Shown: positions 9,145-18,170, counted from the first letter of the stretch. The stretch: DNA of 43,026 bases from an uncultured Ruminiclostridium sp. (GCA_944388385.1 CALXIO010000020.1:1-43026); one strand, 5' to 3'. Numbers and translations: made by a program. Notes: generated by a model from the sequence alone, not told the origin.

Positions 9145-9187
9145 CATAAAAACAAAACCATATCCACATTATTATGCGGATATGGTT
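9145..9187 (-). terminator. Intrinsic terminator at the end of the remA-spoVM operon
   Basis: The stem AACCATATCCRCAT / ATGYGGATATGGTT (9156-9187, small loop) is followed on the minus strand by TTTTGTTTTTAT. It lies just after spoVM. Confidence 0.82.
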
Positions 9188-9193
9188 ATTATT

Positions 9194-9277
9194 TTATCCT
9201 GTTGTCTTTTTAATTCCGAAAAACAGTCTTAAAACTCCTGCCAAAAATTTTGGTGTTTTGCAAACAACGATTTTCAT
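9194..9277 (-). CDS. spoVM: Stage V sporulation protein SpoVM
   Basis: This 27-residue open frame is too short for ordinary gene finders: MKIVVCKTPKFLAGVLRLFF followed by GIKKTTG. It matches SpoVM in size (26 residues in Bacillus), in the MK..-.-K.PKFL.G..R signature, and in forming an amphipathic helix with a conserved central Pro and Gly. SpoVM is known to recognise the curved outer forespore membrane and anchor spore-coat assembly through SpoIVA. A GTGAGG site lies eight bases before the ATG. Its place at the end of the prpC-prkC-rsgA-thiN cluster is the same as in Bacillus subtilis, which strongly supports the call. It implies that the organism sporulates or descends from spore formers. 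Confidence 0.87.
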   Translation of the reverse strand: MKIVVCKTPKFLAGVLRLFFGIKKTTG

Positions 9278-9295
9278 AGTATGTAGCCTCACTTT

Positions 9296-9457
9296 CTAGC
9301 AGAAAAACATCAGCCATATTCCAAGTGCAACAAGAAGTAATGCCACAATTACAAGAAGCACCTCCGGGGAGAGATAGGTTATACATATAAGCACACCTAC
9401 TGCCACTATGACAAATGCGGGAAAACCGCCTCTTCTTCCCCTGCCCCGTCTTATCAT
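9296..9457 (-). CDS. Small arginine-rich one-pass membrane protein, unknown function
   Basis: This 53-residue protein starts at the ATG at 9457, six bases after GGGAGGT; an in-frame ATG seven codons earlier has no good site. The N-terminus is MIRRGRGRRGGFPAF, very basic and flexible. It is followed by about 35 hydrophobic residues (VIVAVGVLICITYLSPEVLL and on), giving one long or two short membrane helices. It sits between thiN and spoVM in the same operon, so a role in envelope or spore membrane biology is possible. No family is recognised. Confidence 0.75.
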   Translation of the reverse strand: MIRRGRGRRGGFPAFVIVAVGVLICITYLSPEVLLVIVALLLVALGIWLMFFC

Positions 9458-9491
9458 GTAATTACCTCCCTTGCACAAGTGGTATTACACT

Positions 9492-10121
9492 CTATGATAA
9501 AGGAGTTGTTTTGGTTACAGTCATTATAAGCACAGTACCGCTGTGACAGGTTATAATACAGTTGTCGTTGGTAAATTCGTTACTTACCCCTATGGGATAG
9601 CTGTTTTTCATTATATATTCTGAAAGTTCATATTCGGCATTTTTTATGCTCACTTTACTTTCATCACTTAAGGAAAATACAGAAAGGTAAGCATTATCCA
9701 TATGGGGGATGGTTATTTTCTCATTACGGATAATATAACAGCAGATTTCATCCCCCTCTATACGGCAATTTATCCCTCTGTCCTTCATATAAATAAGCGC
9801 CTGTATATTGGCTATGGAATGGTCTGCCCTTCCCCCCATGGCGCCGCAAAGGGTTATATCGGTATACCCCTTGTCTATGGCTGTTTTTATTGCCATTAAG
9901 GTGTCTGTATCGTCCTTATGGGGAGAGGCTGAAATTATTTCACAGTCAGCAGGAATATCGCCCTTAATGCTGTCAAAATCTCCTGAAACAATATCCGGCT
10001 TTTTTATGCCATTCAGCTTGTTATATCCGCTGTCGGCACAGATTATAAAGCCCTCTGCCCTTTTAAGGATATTATCACAGGCTTCAGGGCCGCCGCAGAT
10101 TATATAGCATTTATCCCTCAT
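9492..10121 (-). CDS. thiN: Thiamine pyrophosphokinase
   Basis: This 209-residue protein makes thiamine diphosphate from thiamine and ATP in the cytoplasm. Family features are the N-terminal ICADSGYNKL, the metal and ATP-binding segment VSGDFDSIKGD, DDTDTLMAI, and GAMGGRADHSIANI. The C-terminal thiamine-binding half is the usual small beta domain (about 130-205). Length fits the family (about 210). It overlaps the rsgA stop by four bases, so translation is coupled. In Bacillus rpe lies between rsgA and thiN; here it does not. Confidence 0.93.
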   Translation of the reverse strand: MRDKCYIICGGPEACDNILKRAEGFIICADSGYNKLNGIKKPDIVSGDFDSIKGDIPADCEIISASPHKDDTDTLMAIKTAIDKGYTDITLCGAMGGRADHSIANIQALIYMKDRGINCRIEGDEICCYIIRNEKITIPHMDNAYLSVFSLSDESKVSIKNAEYELSEYIMKNSYPIGVSNEFTNDNCIITCHSGTVLIMTVTKTTPLS

Positions 10122-11017
10122 TTGTTTTTAAACTCCCATTCCTTTAGCTTGTCTGCTTCCTCGCACAGCTTTACATAGCTTTCATATCTGGATAAGGAAA
10201 ATTCCCCCTTGGACAGTCCTTCGGTAACTGCACAGCCCCTTTCCTTTAAGTGGATGCAATCCCGGAAACGACAATGCTCTAAGTAGGGCTCAAACTCACG
10301 GAAGGCATATTGCAGTTCGTTTTTGGGAATAAATCCGTACTTGCTTACTTCCACCGTTGAAAATCCCGGGGTGTCGGCTATATAGCCCCCCTCAGGCAAG
10401 GGGTAAAACTCCACAGTTCTTGTGGTGTGTCTGCCTCTGCCCAGCTTCTTGCTTATTTCCCCGGTATCGGTTTTAAGCTCCGGGAATAGTATATTCATAA
10501 GGCTTGATTTACCCACCCCGGAGTTTCCTATAAGGGCGGTCATTTTGCCGCTTATGGTATTTCTTACCCTGTCTATTCCCTCCCCGATGGTATTATCCAT
10601 ATATATCACCTTAAAGCCGGCATTGATATAAATGCTTGCAAAGTCGTCACAGTTCTGTAAATCGTGCTTTGTAATAACTATCACCGGCTCAATGCCCTTA
10701 CTTTCAAATATGGCTATCAGCTTATCTGTAATAAGGGTATTAGGGGCAGGGTCAACAGCAGAGGTTACTATAAGTGCCATATCAAGGTTTGCCAAAGGGG
10801 GACGGATGATAAAATTCTTCCTGTCCTTGATTTCGGTAATAACCGGAAGCTGGTTTTCCTCGGCCTCTACTATAACATTGTCCCCGGCACAGGGGGATAT
10901 TTTATTTTTGCGGAATATTCCTCTTGCATTACAACATAAAGTGCCGCCGGAGTAAGCTACATAGTAGTTACCACCGACGGCCTTAGTTATAATGCCTTCA
11001 ATAGTTTTCTTATTCAA
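10118..11017 (-). CDS. rsgA: Ribosome small-subunit-dependent GTPase A
   Basis: This 299-residue circularly permuted GTPase helps the final maturation of the 30S subunit. The N-terminal OB fold (about 1-65) is followed by the G4 motif VITKHD, then the P-loop GNSGVGKSS and the DTPGFS motif, in the permuted order that defines the family. The C-terminal zinc site is CRFRDCIHLKERGCAV, the usual Cys/His set. Length and order match YloQ/RsgA. It lies downstream of prkC, whose homologue in other Firmicutes phosphorylates RsgA-type GTPases, so the neighbourhood is functionally coherent. Confidence 0.96.
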   Translation of the reverse strand: MNKKTIEGIITKAVGGNYYVAYSGGTLCCNARGIFRKNKISPCAGDNVIVEAEENQLPVITEIKDRKNFIIRPPLANLDMALIVTSAVDPAPNTLITDKLIAIFESKGIEPVIVITKHDLQNCDDFASIYINAGFKVIYMDNTIGEGIDRVRNTISGKMTALIGNSGVGKSSLMNILFPELKTDTGEISKKLGRGRHTTRTVEFYPLPEGGYIADTPGFSTVEVSKYGFIPKNELQYAFREFEPYLEHCRFRDCIHLKERGCAVTEGLSKGEFSLSRYESYVKLCEEADKLKEWEFKNK

Positions 11018-11059
11018 AGGCTTTACCTCGCACCGTTTTAAACGGTGATCATTCTTAAA

Positions 11060-13360
11060 TTATTCTGCAGGGGGTGCTTCTGCCTGAGCTTCATCTGAAG
11101 CAGGTACTTCTGTTGCAGGAGGCTCTGTTGCAGGAGGCTCTGTTGCGGGAGGCTCTGTTGCAGGAGGCTCTGTTGCAGGAGGCTCTGTAGCAGGAGGCTC
11201 TGTTGCAGGGGGCTCTGTAGCAGGAGGTTCTGTTGCAGGAGGCTCTGTAGCAGGAGGTTCTGTAGCAGGAGGCTCGGTAGTTTCGGGAACCTCTATCTTT
11301 AATTCCTTAAACAGACCGGGATTATAGGCTATCTGCTCAATCACTACCTCTTCGTTTGTAAAGTCTACCCTATATTCTGCAAATAAGCCGTTTAAGCTTT
11401 CGTCATCGTAGTTTTCGATCTTGATTGTGTAGGTAACCACACCTGAGCCCTCTACCGGAATGGTAATGGACTTGCCGGCGTTTACAGACATATCTCTCAT
11501 TTCCTGATTGATCTGTAAACCGTCCTTGAAGTACTGGAAGAAGAATGAACCGGTATCTGCCGCATCAGCAGGAAGCTCAATTACAAGCTCTTCCTCGTAA
11601 TTTACATTCTCGCCGTTGCTTACCATAAGCTCAACCTCGTCACCCTCATTGATAAGAGAGTTTTCGGGGATGTTCTGTTCAAATACTATGCCCTCTTCAT
11701 ACTCGTTGTTGGGGGCTTCTACTATCTTTAATACCAGCTTCTTTTCAGCGGCAAGCTCTTCAGCCTCTTCTCTTGTAAGGCCTACAAACTTAGGTACATT
11801 TACAGGGAATTCAGACTTACCGTTACTTACATATACCTTAACCTCAGTACCTGCCTTAACCATTGAATGTGCAGGAGGTTCGGTACGGATAACGTAATTT
11901 GCCTGTACCTCTTCATCGTCTACCTTGATTATCTTAGCCTTAAGCTCCTGTTTTTCAAGCTTGTACTTGGCATCCTCATAAGTAAGGTTAGAAAGGTCTT
12001 CAAGCTCTATCTGCTTTGGTCCGTCACTTACTACGATTTTAATAGTGGTAGTGGACTTAATTGCACGGTTAGCAGGAATTTCCTGATCCATTACATGGTC
12101 AGCCTCATACTCTGTGGAGTTCTTTCTGGTGATAACAAGATTATCATAAATATCAGGATATTTTTCCTGTATTTCTTCAAGGGACATATTTATAATGTTA
12201 GGCATTATAAGCTCCCCTGCTCCGCTTGTTTCACCGGGAAGGCTGTTATTAACAATGGAGAAGATAAGCCATGCGGTCATAATTACGAATATAGAAAGTA
12301 ATGCAAGAAGAATGGAAAGTAAGGGAGATCTTCTTTCCTCTATCTCCTCATCCTCCTCTTCATCGTCATCCTCATCGTACAGATCATCATAAAGATTATC
12401 AAGCTCGTCGTCAAGCTCATCATCATCGTCTGTTTTGGCTGATTCCATAGTCTGTGTATCACCGGATACTGTGGCGGCTGCTGTACCGCCGTATTCAAAT
12501 ACAATGCTGGGGTCCTTCTTGAACTGCTCAATATCGCTCATCATTTCCCCTGCTGTCTGGTATCTCATGGCAGGATCTTTTTCCATAGCCTTTAAGGTGA
12601 TTTCCTCAAGACCCTCAGGAATGGAGGGATTTATATCCCTTGGCTTTTTAGCCTGGGTCTGCATATGCTGAATAGCAATACTTACTGCGGTTTCGCCGTC
12701 AAAGGGCTTTCTGCCGGTAAGCATTTCATAAAGCATGATGCCTACTGAGTAGATGTCGCTTCTTTCGTCGGTCATTTCACCTCTTGCCTGTTCGGGTGAG
12801 ATGTAATGAACTGAGCCTATTGTCTTTTCGGAAAGTGTCTTGTCGGATTCACGGTTGAAGCGTGCAATACCAAAGTCCATGACCTTGATAGTTCCGTCAG
12901 ACAAAAGCATAACATTCTGGGATTTTATATCCCTGTGAACAATGCCTCTGTCATGGGCGTGCTGTAACGCTCTTAAAATCTGTACTGTGAAGTATATGGC
13001 ATCCTTCCATTTAAGTACACCCTGGGTTTCGATAAACTCAGCTAAGGATATACCGTCTATGTATTCCATAACGATGAACTGAAGGTCATCATTAAAGCCT
13101 ACATCAAATATCTTTACGATATTGGGATGGGATAAAAGGGCAATCGCCTTTGATTCGTTTCTGAATCTGCGCAGGAAATCCTCGCTTCCGGCAAATTCAT
13201 TCTTAAGGATCTTAACAGCAACTACCTTATCCTCGGTAATGTCCTTCGCCTTGTAAATATCGGCCATGCCGCCGGCACCTATGACCTCTAAGATTTCATA
13301 TCTGCCGTCAAGACGCTTACCAATCATGTTGTCAGTCATGTTTTCCATAAGTTCCACCAT
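11060..13360 (-). CDS. prkC: PASTA-domain Ser/Thr protein kinase PrkC with long ATEPP-repeat tail
   Basis: This 766-residue membrane kinase has its kinase domain at about 18-280: G-loop IGAGGMADIYKA, Lys50 in VAVKIL, catalytic VHRDIKSQN (D144), DFG at 162-164. An extremely acidic linker follows (about 311-342, nearly all D and E), then one membrane helix (about 346-370), three PASTA repeats (about 385-590) that in this family sense muropeptides or lipid II, and a further beta-rich domain (about 600-690). The last stretch holds about ten ATEPP repeats and an acidic end. The start is uncertain: the ATG at 13360 lies two bases after GGAG, the GTG at 13357 five, and an ATG at 13348 is also possible. 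The phosphatase prpC is just upstream. Confidence 0.94.
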   Translation of the reverse strand: MVELMENMTDNMIGKRLDGRYEILEVIGAGGMADIYKAKDITEDKVVAVKILKNEFAGSEDFLRRFRNESKAIALLSHPNIVKIFDVGFNDDLQFIVMEYIDGISLAEFIETQGVLKWKDAIYFTVQILRALQHAHDRGIVHRDIKSQNVMLLSDGTIKVMDFGIARFNRESDKTLSEKTIGSVHYISPEQARGEMTDERSDIYSVGIMLYEMLTGRKPFDGETAVSIAIQHMQTQAKKPRDINPSIPEGLEEITLKAMEKDPAMRYQTAGEMMSDIEQFKKDPSIVFEYGGTAAATVSGDTQTMESAKTDDDDELDDELDNLYDDLYDEDDDEEEDEEIEERRSPLLSILLALLSIFVIMTAWLIFSIVNNSLPGETSGAGELIMPNIINMSLEEIQEKYPDIYDNLVITRKNSTEYEADHVMDQEIPANRAIKSTTTIKIVVSDGPKQIELEDLSNLTYEDAKYKLEKQELKAKIIKVDDEEVQANYVIRTEPPAHSMVKAGTEVKVYVSNGKSEFPVNVPKFVGLTREEAEELAAEKKLVLKIVEAPNNEYEEGIVFEQNIPENSLINEGDEVELMVSNGENVNYEEELVIELPADAADTGSFFFQYFKDGLQINQEMRDMSVNAGKSITIPVEGSGVVTYTIKIENYDDESLNGLFAEYRVDFTNEEVVIEQIAYNPGLFKELKIEVPETTEPPATEPPATEPPATEPPATEPPATEPPATEPPATEPPATEPPATEPPATEPPATEVPASDEAQAEAPPAE
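11106..11285. repeat. 15-bp tandem repeat encoding the ATEPP tail of PrkC
   Basis: Ten near-identical units of GGCTCTGTTGCAGGA (plus strand) run from 11121 to 11270, with degenerate units at both ends. Each unit encodes one Pro-Ala-Thr-Glu-Pro step on the minus strand. Variation is almost only at GTT/GTA and GGC/GGT wobble positions, so the protein repeat is under selection or the array is young and slips in whole units without breaking the frame. Confidence 0.95.
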
Positions 13361-13416
13361 TTCTCCGTATTTCTATTTACTGGTAACCCATAGCTCTACC
13401 CATACGGAAGGTAATG

Positions 13417-14145
13417 CTATACTGAAATCACGGCTACTGTAACATTATCTCTGCCACCGTGTTTGTTGACATAGTCTATGAGCTGTTCACAGCACTTAGA
13501 TACCGGGGTACGGGAAACCACATCTGCAATTTCCTCGTCCTCAACATAAGAGCTGAGACCATCAGAACAGAACATCAGAAGATCTCCGTTTTGAACATCA
13601 AGCTCAAAGTAATCCGGCGTTAAGTATGTGTCCACACCTATCGCCTTTGTTATCTTATTCCTATCGGGGTGAGTTTTGCTCTCCTCGTAGGTAATGATAC
13701 CTTTTTCAATGAGATTTCTTATATATGTGTGATCCTTTGTTACCTGCTGCATATTATCTCCGTAGAAGAAATAGCAACGGCTGTCACCAACATTTACAAG
13801 ATAAGCTCTCTCGTTGTACACAATTCCTACGACACAGGTTGTACCCATACCTGCCTTGTCACGGTTTGAAACAGATTCATCATATATGTAGCTGTTTGCA
13901 CCGGTAACAGATGTTAAAAGCAGATTTCTGAGCTGATTTCTTGTAATGTCCTGCCGAAATCCCTTAAGCAGTCTGTCTCTTACAAACTCCACTGTCTTAC
14001 TGCTGGCATATTCACCGGCATTTTCACCGCCCATGCCGTCACATAAAATAACAGCCACAGCGCCGTTGCCAAGCTCACCTGCCCAGACACAGTCCTCATT
14101 CTGCTCCCGCATATTACCTATGTCGGTCTTAGCGTAAAACTTCAT
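13417..14145 (-). CDS. prpC: PP2C-type Ser/Thr phosphatase PrpC (Stp)
   Basis: This 242-residue metal-dependent phosphatase reverses PrkC phosphorylation. Motifs are TDIGNMREQNEDC near the N-terminus, the metal-binding ILCDGMGGENAGE (about 33-45), LVNVGDSRCYF, LLMFCSDGLSSYV and the final GGRDNVTVAVISV. Length and motif order match the bacterial PrpC/Stp group. It lies upstream of prkC in the same operon, the standard kinase-phosphatase pair. Confidence 0.96.
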   Translation of the reverse strand: MKFYAKTDIGNMREQNEDCVWAGELGNGAVAVILCDGMGGENAGEYASSKTVEFVRDRLLKGFRQDITRNQLRNLLLTSVTGANSYIYDESVSNRDKAGMGTTCVVGIVYNERAYLVNVGDSRCYFFYGDNMQQVTKDHTYIRNLIEKGIITYEESKTHPDRNKITKAIGVDTYLTPDYFELDVQNGDLLMFCSDGLSSYVEDEEIADVVSRTPVSKCCEQLIDYVNKHGGRDNVTVAVISV

Positions 14146-14162
14146 TGTTCTTCATTCTCCCG

Positions 14163-15179
14163 TTAATTATTGTCACGCCTGAGTTGTCCGCAGGCTGCAG
14201 AAATATCCGCCCCGAGAGTTCTTCTCACGGTGGCATTAAGTCCGCCCTCCTCCAGCATTTTGCGGTATTTTTCAACCGAAGCACTGCGTTTAAAGGCGCC
14301 TTCCTTTATCTCGTTTACCGGGATAAGATTGACATGACAATTTTGTCCCCTTAAAAGGGAAATCAGAGCGTCTGCCGATTCTCTCGTGTCATTCACTCCG
14401 TCTATAAGCGCAAATTCGTAGCTTATTCTTCTGCCGGTTACCTCAAAATAATGCTTGCAGGCAGTCATAAGCTCCTCTATCGGGTATCTGTCATTCACCG
14501 GCATCACTGAGCTTCTGAGCTCATTTGTAGGTGCGTGAAGTGATACCGACAGGGTAATGCCAAGCTTTAATGTGGCAAGATCATAAATCCGCGGTACAAG
14601 TCCGCAGGTTGATACCGATACGTGCCTTAGGCTCATATCCTCCTTTTCGGATATTATATTAAGGAACTGTATCACGTTATCATAATTATCCAGCGGCTCG
14701 CCTATACCCATAAGCACTATGTGGTTTATCTTCCGTCCGCTGTCCCTTTCACTTTCGTAGATCTGTAAAAGCATCTCTGAGGGGGCGAGGTTTCTTACAA
14801 AGCCTGCCTTTGTGGATGCACAGAACTTACAGCCCATTTTACAGCCTACCTGAGTGGATATACATATACTGTTGCCGTGCTTATATTCCATAAGCACAGT
14901 TTCTACCCTCTCATCATCGGGCATAGTATATAAGTATTTTACAGTATTATCTATACAAGATACAAGTCTTTTTTTAATTTTTAGTGATTTCAGACAAAAA
15001 TTTCTTTCCAGCTTTTCTCTGAGTTGTGCAGAAAGATTAGTCATTTGTGAAAATTCTGTAACTTTTTTCACGTGTAACCAGTCAAATATCTGATCTGCAC
15101 GGAATTTTTTCTCACCTATGGCAAGAACATTGTCAAGTAATTCCTGTCGTGTCAGTGATAATATGTCCACCTTGTCCAT
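14163..15179 (-). CDS. rlmN: Dual-specificity 23S rRNA/tRNA adenosine-C2 methyltransferase RlmN
   Basis: This 338-residue radical SAM enzyme methylates C2 of A2503 in 23S rRNA and A37 in some tRNAs. The iron-sulfur cluster cysteines are C113, C117 and C120 in CKMGCKFCAS. GIGEPLDN is the SAM-binding GGEP-type loop. The usual substrate Cys region is VSTCGLVPRI, and a late Cys in ISAACGQLRRD is the other catalytic residue. The RlmN N-terminal accessory domain is present. It sits between rsmB and prpC, as in Bacillus. Confidence 0.96.
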   Translation of the reverse strand: MDKVDILSLTRQELLDNVLAIGEKKFRADQIFDWLHVKKVTEFSQMTNLSAQLREKLERNFCLKSLKIKKRLVSCIDNTVKYLYTMPDDERVETVLMEYKHGNSICISTQVGCKMGCKFCASTKAGFVRNLAPSEMLLQIYESERDSGRKINHIVLMGIGEPLDNYDNVIQFLNIISEKEDMSLRHVSVSTCGLVPRIYDLATLKLGITLSVSLHAPTNELRSSVMPVNDRYPIEELMTACKHYFEVTGRRISYEFALIDGVNDTRESADALISLLRGQNCHVNLIPVNEIKEGAFKRSASVEKYRKMLEEGGLNATVRRTLGADISAACGQLRRDNN

Positions 15180-15190
15180 AATTTCAACCT

Positions 15191-16510
15191 TTATTTGATT
15201 TTTCTTAATGTGGCAACGAAAAATCCGTCGCCTCCTGTTTCAAGGGGAGTTATGGTGCGCATATAGGTGTCTTCAAGACCCTTTACACCGCTTAGCATAA
15301 CCACCGGAACAAATTCCTTGTGATCTGCCAAAAACTGCTCCACTATATTTTCGTTTTCATCCCGGCTTACGGTACAGGTGGAATAAATAAGAGTGCCGCC
15401 GGGCTTAACATACCTTGATGAAACATCTATTATCTTTGCCTGTGTCTGCGGCAGGGTTTCAAGGGATTTCATCTTTTTGTATTTTATCTCCGGCTTTCTT
15501 CTTATTACACCAAGGCCTGAACAGGGTACATCGCAAATTACCTTGTCCGCCTGAGGTATTTCGGGATTAAACATGGTGGCGTCATTTTCCGCCGCCTTTA
15601 TAATATCAAGTCCAAGCCTTAATGCCCCGTTTTCTATAAGGGAAACCTTTCCGTCATATAAATCATAGCTGTATACAGCGCCTAAGTTATTCATGATTTC
15701 CGCACAGGTAAAGGTTTTTCCTCCCGGAGCGGCACATATATCAACCAAGGTTTCATTGAATATGGGGTTTGCTATGCGACAGCTTATCTGGGAGGAAATA
15801 TCCTGCACATGAAACATTCCCTTATGATAAGCAGAGCAGGTTTCAATGCTCTTTACATTGGTAAGCTCAAGACAATGCTCCAAGAGGGGATTTTTCTTAG
15901 CTATAACTCCGTCCTTTTTAAGTCCGGCTATAACCTGTTCATCTGTATACCGGGTGGTGTTTACCCTGGCATAAAGAGGGGGTCTGCCAAAGGAGGACTG
16001 AAGTAAGGAAAGCATTTTCTTTTCACCAAGCTCCTTATCCCACTTTTTAATAAGCCATTTGGGGCAGGAATATTCTATTGACAGCTTGCCGTAGCCCTCA
16101 AGATCCCCGTAATTTATCTGCTTTCCGTCACGGATAAAGTTACGAAGAATTGCATTAACAAAGCCCTTTGCCTTTTCAAGCCCTATGTAGCTCATAAGCC
16201 GCACAGATTCATTTACCGCCGCACTTTCCGGTACGTAATTCATAAATAAAAGCTGATAAAAGCCCATTCTCAGTATCTGTACCACCGGTACGGCTATTTT
16301 GTCAAACTCTATGCTGGAATAAAATCTTATAAGATAGTCAAGGGTCATTCTTCTTTCGAGAACACCGTAAAAGATATTGGCCGCAAAGGCCTTGTCCTTT
16401 ACTGACAGCTTTTCTGCGGTAAAGGCCTTGTCCAGTGCTATATTAGAATATGCGCCCTTTATATCCATTGAAATAAGCAGGTCAAGTGTTACCTGTCGTG
16501 CTGTCTTCAT
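15191..16510 (-). CDS. rsmB: 16S rRNA (cytosine967-C5)-methyltransferase RsmB
   Basis: This 439-residue protein has an N-terminal NusB-like RNA-binding domain (about 1-140; MKTARQVTLDLLISMDIKGA) and a C-terminal Rossmann methyltransferase. SAM-binding motif I is VDICAAPGGKTF, motif IV is CDVPCSGLGVIRRKPEIKYK, and motif VI carries the catalytic cysteine in YSTCTVSRDENE. Size and architecture match RsmB/Sun. Upstream is the membrane metallopeptidase gene, downstream rlmN. Confidence 0.95.
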   Translation of the reverse strand: MKTARQVTLDLLISMDIKGAYSNIALDKAFTAEKLSVKDKAFAANIFYGVLERRMTLDYLIRFYSSIEFDKIAVPVVQILRMGFYQLLFMNYVPESAAVNESVRLMSYIGLEKAKGFVNAILRNFIRDGKQINYGDLEGYGKLSIEYSCPKWLIKKWDKELGEKKMLSLLQSSFGRPPLYARVNTTRYTDEQVIAGLKKDGVIAKKNPLLEHCLELTNVKSIETCSAYHKGMFHVQDISSQISCRIANPIFNETLVDICAAPGGKTFTCAEIMNNLGAVYSYDLYDGKVSLIENGALRLGLDIIKAAENDATMFNPEIPQADKVICDVPCSGLGVIRRKPEIKYKKMKSLETLPQTQAKIIDVSSRYVKPGGTLIYSTCTVSRDENENIVEQFLADHKEFVPVVMLSGVKGLEDTYMRTITPLETGGDGFFVATLRKIK

Positions 16511-16530
16511 AGTTCCCCCTTTTTAATATA

Positions 16531-17217
16531 TCAATCTTGCCTTGAACGTATGGAAAGTAATCTTAAAAGCTGTAATACACCGATCGCAAGGGATGCCACA
16601 TAGGTCATAGCCGCCGCTGTAAGCACCGCCTTTGCCCCTTTAAGCTCATCGGCTGTAAGTATGCCGGTGTTTCTTAAGGTGGTTATTGCTCTTCTGCTGG
16701 CATTTATTTCTATGGGAAGGGTTATAAACTGGAATAATACGATAAAGGCAAAAAGTATAACACCGAAATCCACAAGAAATCCCCAGCTGAATATAAGTCC
16801 CAAAATAAAAAGCAGTGACCATACCTGTGAGCCTAAATTGGCAACAGGTAAAATTGCGGCTCTTATCTTCATGGGGAAATAGCCCTTTGCATACTGCATG
16901 GCATGGCCTGCCTCATGGAGTGCCACACCGTAAGCCCCTACTGAGGTACTGTTATATACCGCACTTGACAGGGCTATATTGTTGCTTCTGGGGTCATAGT
17001 GATCGGTAAGCTCACCTGAAACAAATCCCACAGATACATCATACATACCCTCCGCATCAAGCACCTGTCTTACTATATCATAGGCAGGCTGATTACGGGA
17101 GCTTAATACCTTGCTGTATTTTCTGAAGGTGGTTTTTACCTTAACAGATGTTACACAAGCAAAAATAAATGCCGCTATAAGTAAAAGACAAATCACAGGA
17201 TAATTTAAAAATCCCAT
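16531..17217 (-). CDS. Membrane zinc metallopeptidase (YugP family)
   Basis: This 228-residue protein has an N-terminal membrane helix (about 5-25), the zinc motif HEAGH at 101-105 within VALHEAGHAMQYA, and two or more C-terminal helices (about 125-165 and 205-220). It matches the YugP-type neutral zinc peptidases of Firmicutes. Substrates are unknown; membrane protein quality control is a common suggestion. It is inserted between fmt and rsmB, an arrangement seen in clostridia but not in Bacillus. Confidence 0.9.
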   Translation of the reverse strand: MGFLNYPVICLLLIAAFIFACVTSVKVKTTFRKYSKVLSSRNQPAYDIVRQVLDAEGMYDVSVGFVSGELTDHYDPRSNNIALSSAVYNSTSVGAYGVALHEAGHAMQYAKGYFPMKIRAAILPVANLGSQVWSLLFILGLIFSWGFLVDFGVILFAFIVLFQFITLPIEINASRRAITTLRNTGILTADELKGAKAVLTAAAMTYVASLAIGVLQLLRLLSIRSRQD

Positions 17218-17228
17218 TTTATCCTCCT

Positions 17229-18167
17229 TTATTCTCCCAGGGTCATTCCCTTTTCTGCCTTATAGCCTCTTAAAAAGTCCTGACCCTTCATTCTCTTTGA
17301 GCCCTCCGGCATAATGTCTGTAAGAGCTATACATTTATTATCACCGCAGACAACCAAAAAATTCTTTTCGTCTGCCAAAGCCCCGCAAGGTAAGGATGAA
17401 GTTATATCCGTCTTTTCTGCAAAGTATACCTTCAGTCGCTTTCCCCCTATAAAGGTATAGGCACAGGGAGATGGACTCATACCGCGGATGAAATTATATA
17501 CATCGGTCATGGGCTTTGTGAAATCTACCCTGCACATTTCCTTTGTTATAACAGGGGCATAGCAGGATAATTCGTCATTTTGCTTTTCGGGAGTGATACT
17601 GCCCTTTGATAATCCGTCAAGGGTATTTAATATAAGCTCAGCGCCTATTTCACACAGCTTATCGTGAAGCTCTCCTGCGGTCATGGTGTCGAAAATTTCC
17701 ACCTCGCCCTTTAAAAGCATATCTCCTGTATCAAGTCCCTTTGCCATCATCATTGTAGTAACACCGCTTTTTGTCATGCCGTCAACTATGCACTTTTGAA
17801 TGGGGGCGGCGCCTCTGTACTGAGGCAAAAGGGATGCGTGGATATTTACACAGCCGTATTGAGGCAGATTAAGAATAGCCTCGGGTAAAATCTGACCGTA
17901 AGCCGCTACCACTATAACATCCGGGGAAATTTCGGAAAGGATTTTAAGGGACTGCTCTGCATCCTCGCCCTTTCTTAATGAAAGAGGCTGATATACAGGG
18001 ATATTTTTCTCAACTGCAAATTCCTTTACCGGGGTAAACTGTATCTTCTTTCCCCTGTTTTTAGGCTTGTCGGGTTGCGTAAATACTGCCGATACCGTGT
18101 GATTTTCACAAAGTGCTTTAAGGGCAGGTACAGCAAAATCCGGAGTGCCCATAAAAACTATATTCAT
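17229..18167 (-). CDS. fmt: Methionyl-tRNA formyltransferase
   Basis: This 312-residue enzyme formylates the initiator Met-tRNA using 10-formyltetrahydrofolate. The N-terminal Rossmann half begins MNIVFMGTPDFAVPALKAL. Catalytic residues lie in VNIHASLLPQYRGAAPIQ (Asn, His) and the later Asp is in TGDMLLKGEV. The C-terminal tRNA-binding beta barrel follows (about 205-310). It is three bases downstream of def; the two enzymes add and remove the formyl group. The initiator tRNA gene is also in this window, at 4.9 kb. Confidence 0.96.
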   Translation of the reverse strand: MNIVFMGTPDFAVPALKALCENHTVSAVFTQPDKPKNRGKKIQFTPVKEFAVEKNIPVYQPLSLRKGEDAEQSLKILSEISPDVIVVAAYGQILPEAILNLPQYGCVNIHASLLPQYRGAAPIQKCIVDGMTKSGVTTMMMAKGLDTGDMLLKGEVEIFDTMTAGELHDKLCEIGAELILNTLDGLSKGSITPEKQNDELSCYAPVITKEMCRVDFTKPMTDVYNFIRGMSPSPCAYTFIGGKRLKVYFAEKTDITSSLPCGALADEKNFLVVCGDNKCIALTDIMPEGSKRMKGQDFLRGYKAEKGMTLGE

Positions 18168-18170
18168 AGG

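Noticed and set aside
11106..11285. Regular 15-bp repeats considered as a CRISPR or non-coding repeat array
   Set aside because: Units are contiguous with no spacers and are in frame with prkC, encoding ATEPP.
11867..12301. Plus-strand open frame of 144 codons over prkC
   Set aside because: Antisense to conserved kinase/PASTA coding sequence, with no ribosome site or recognisable product.
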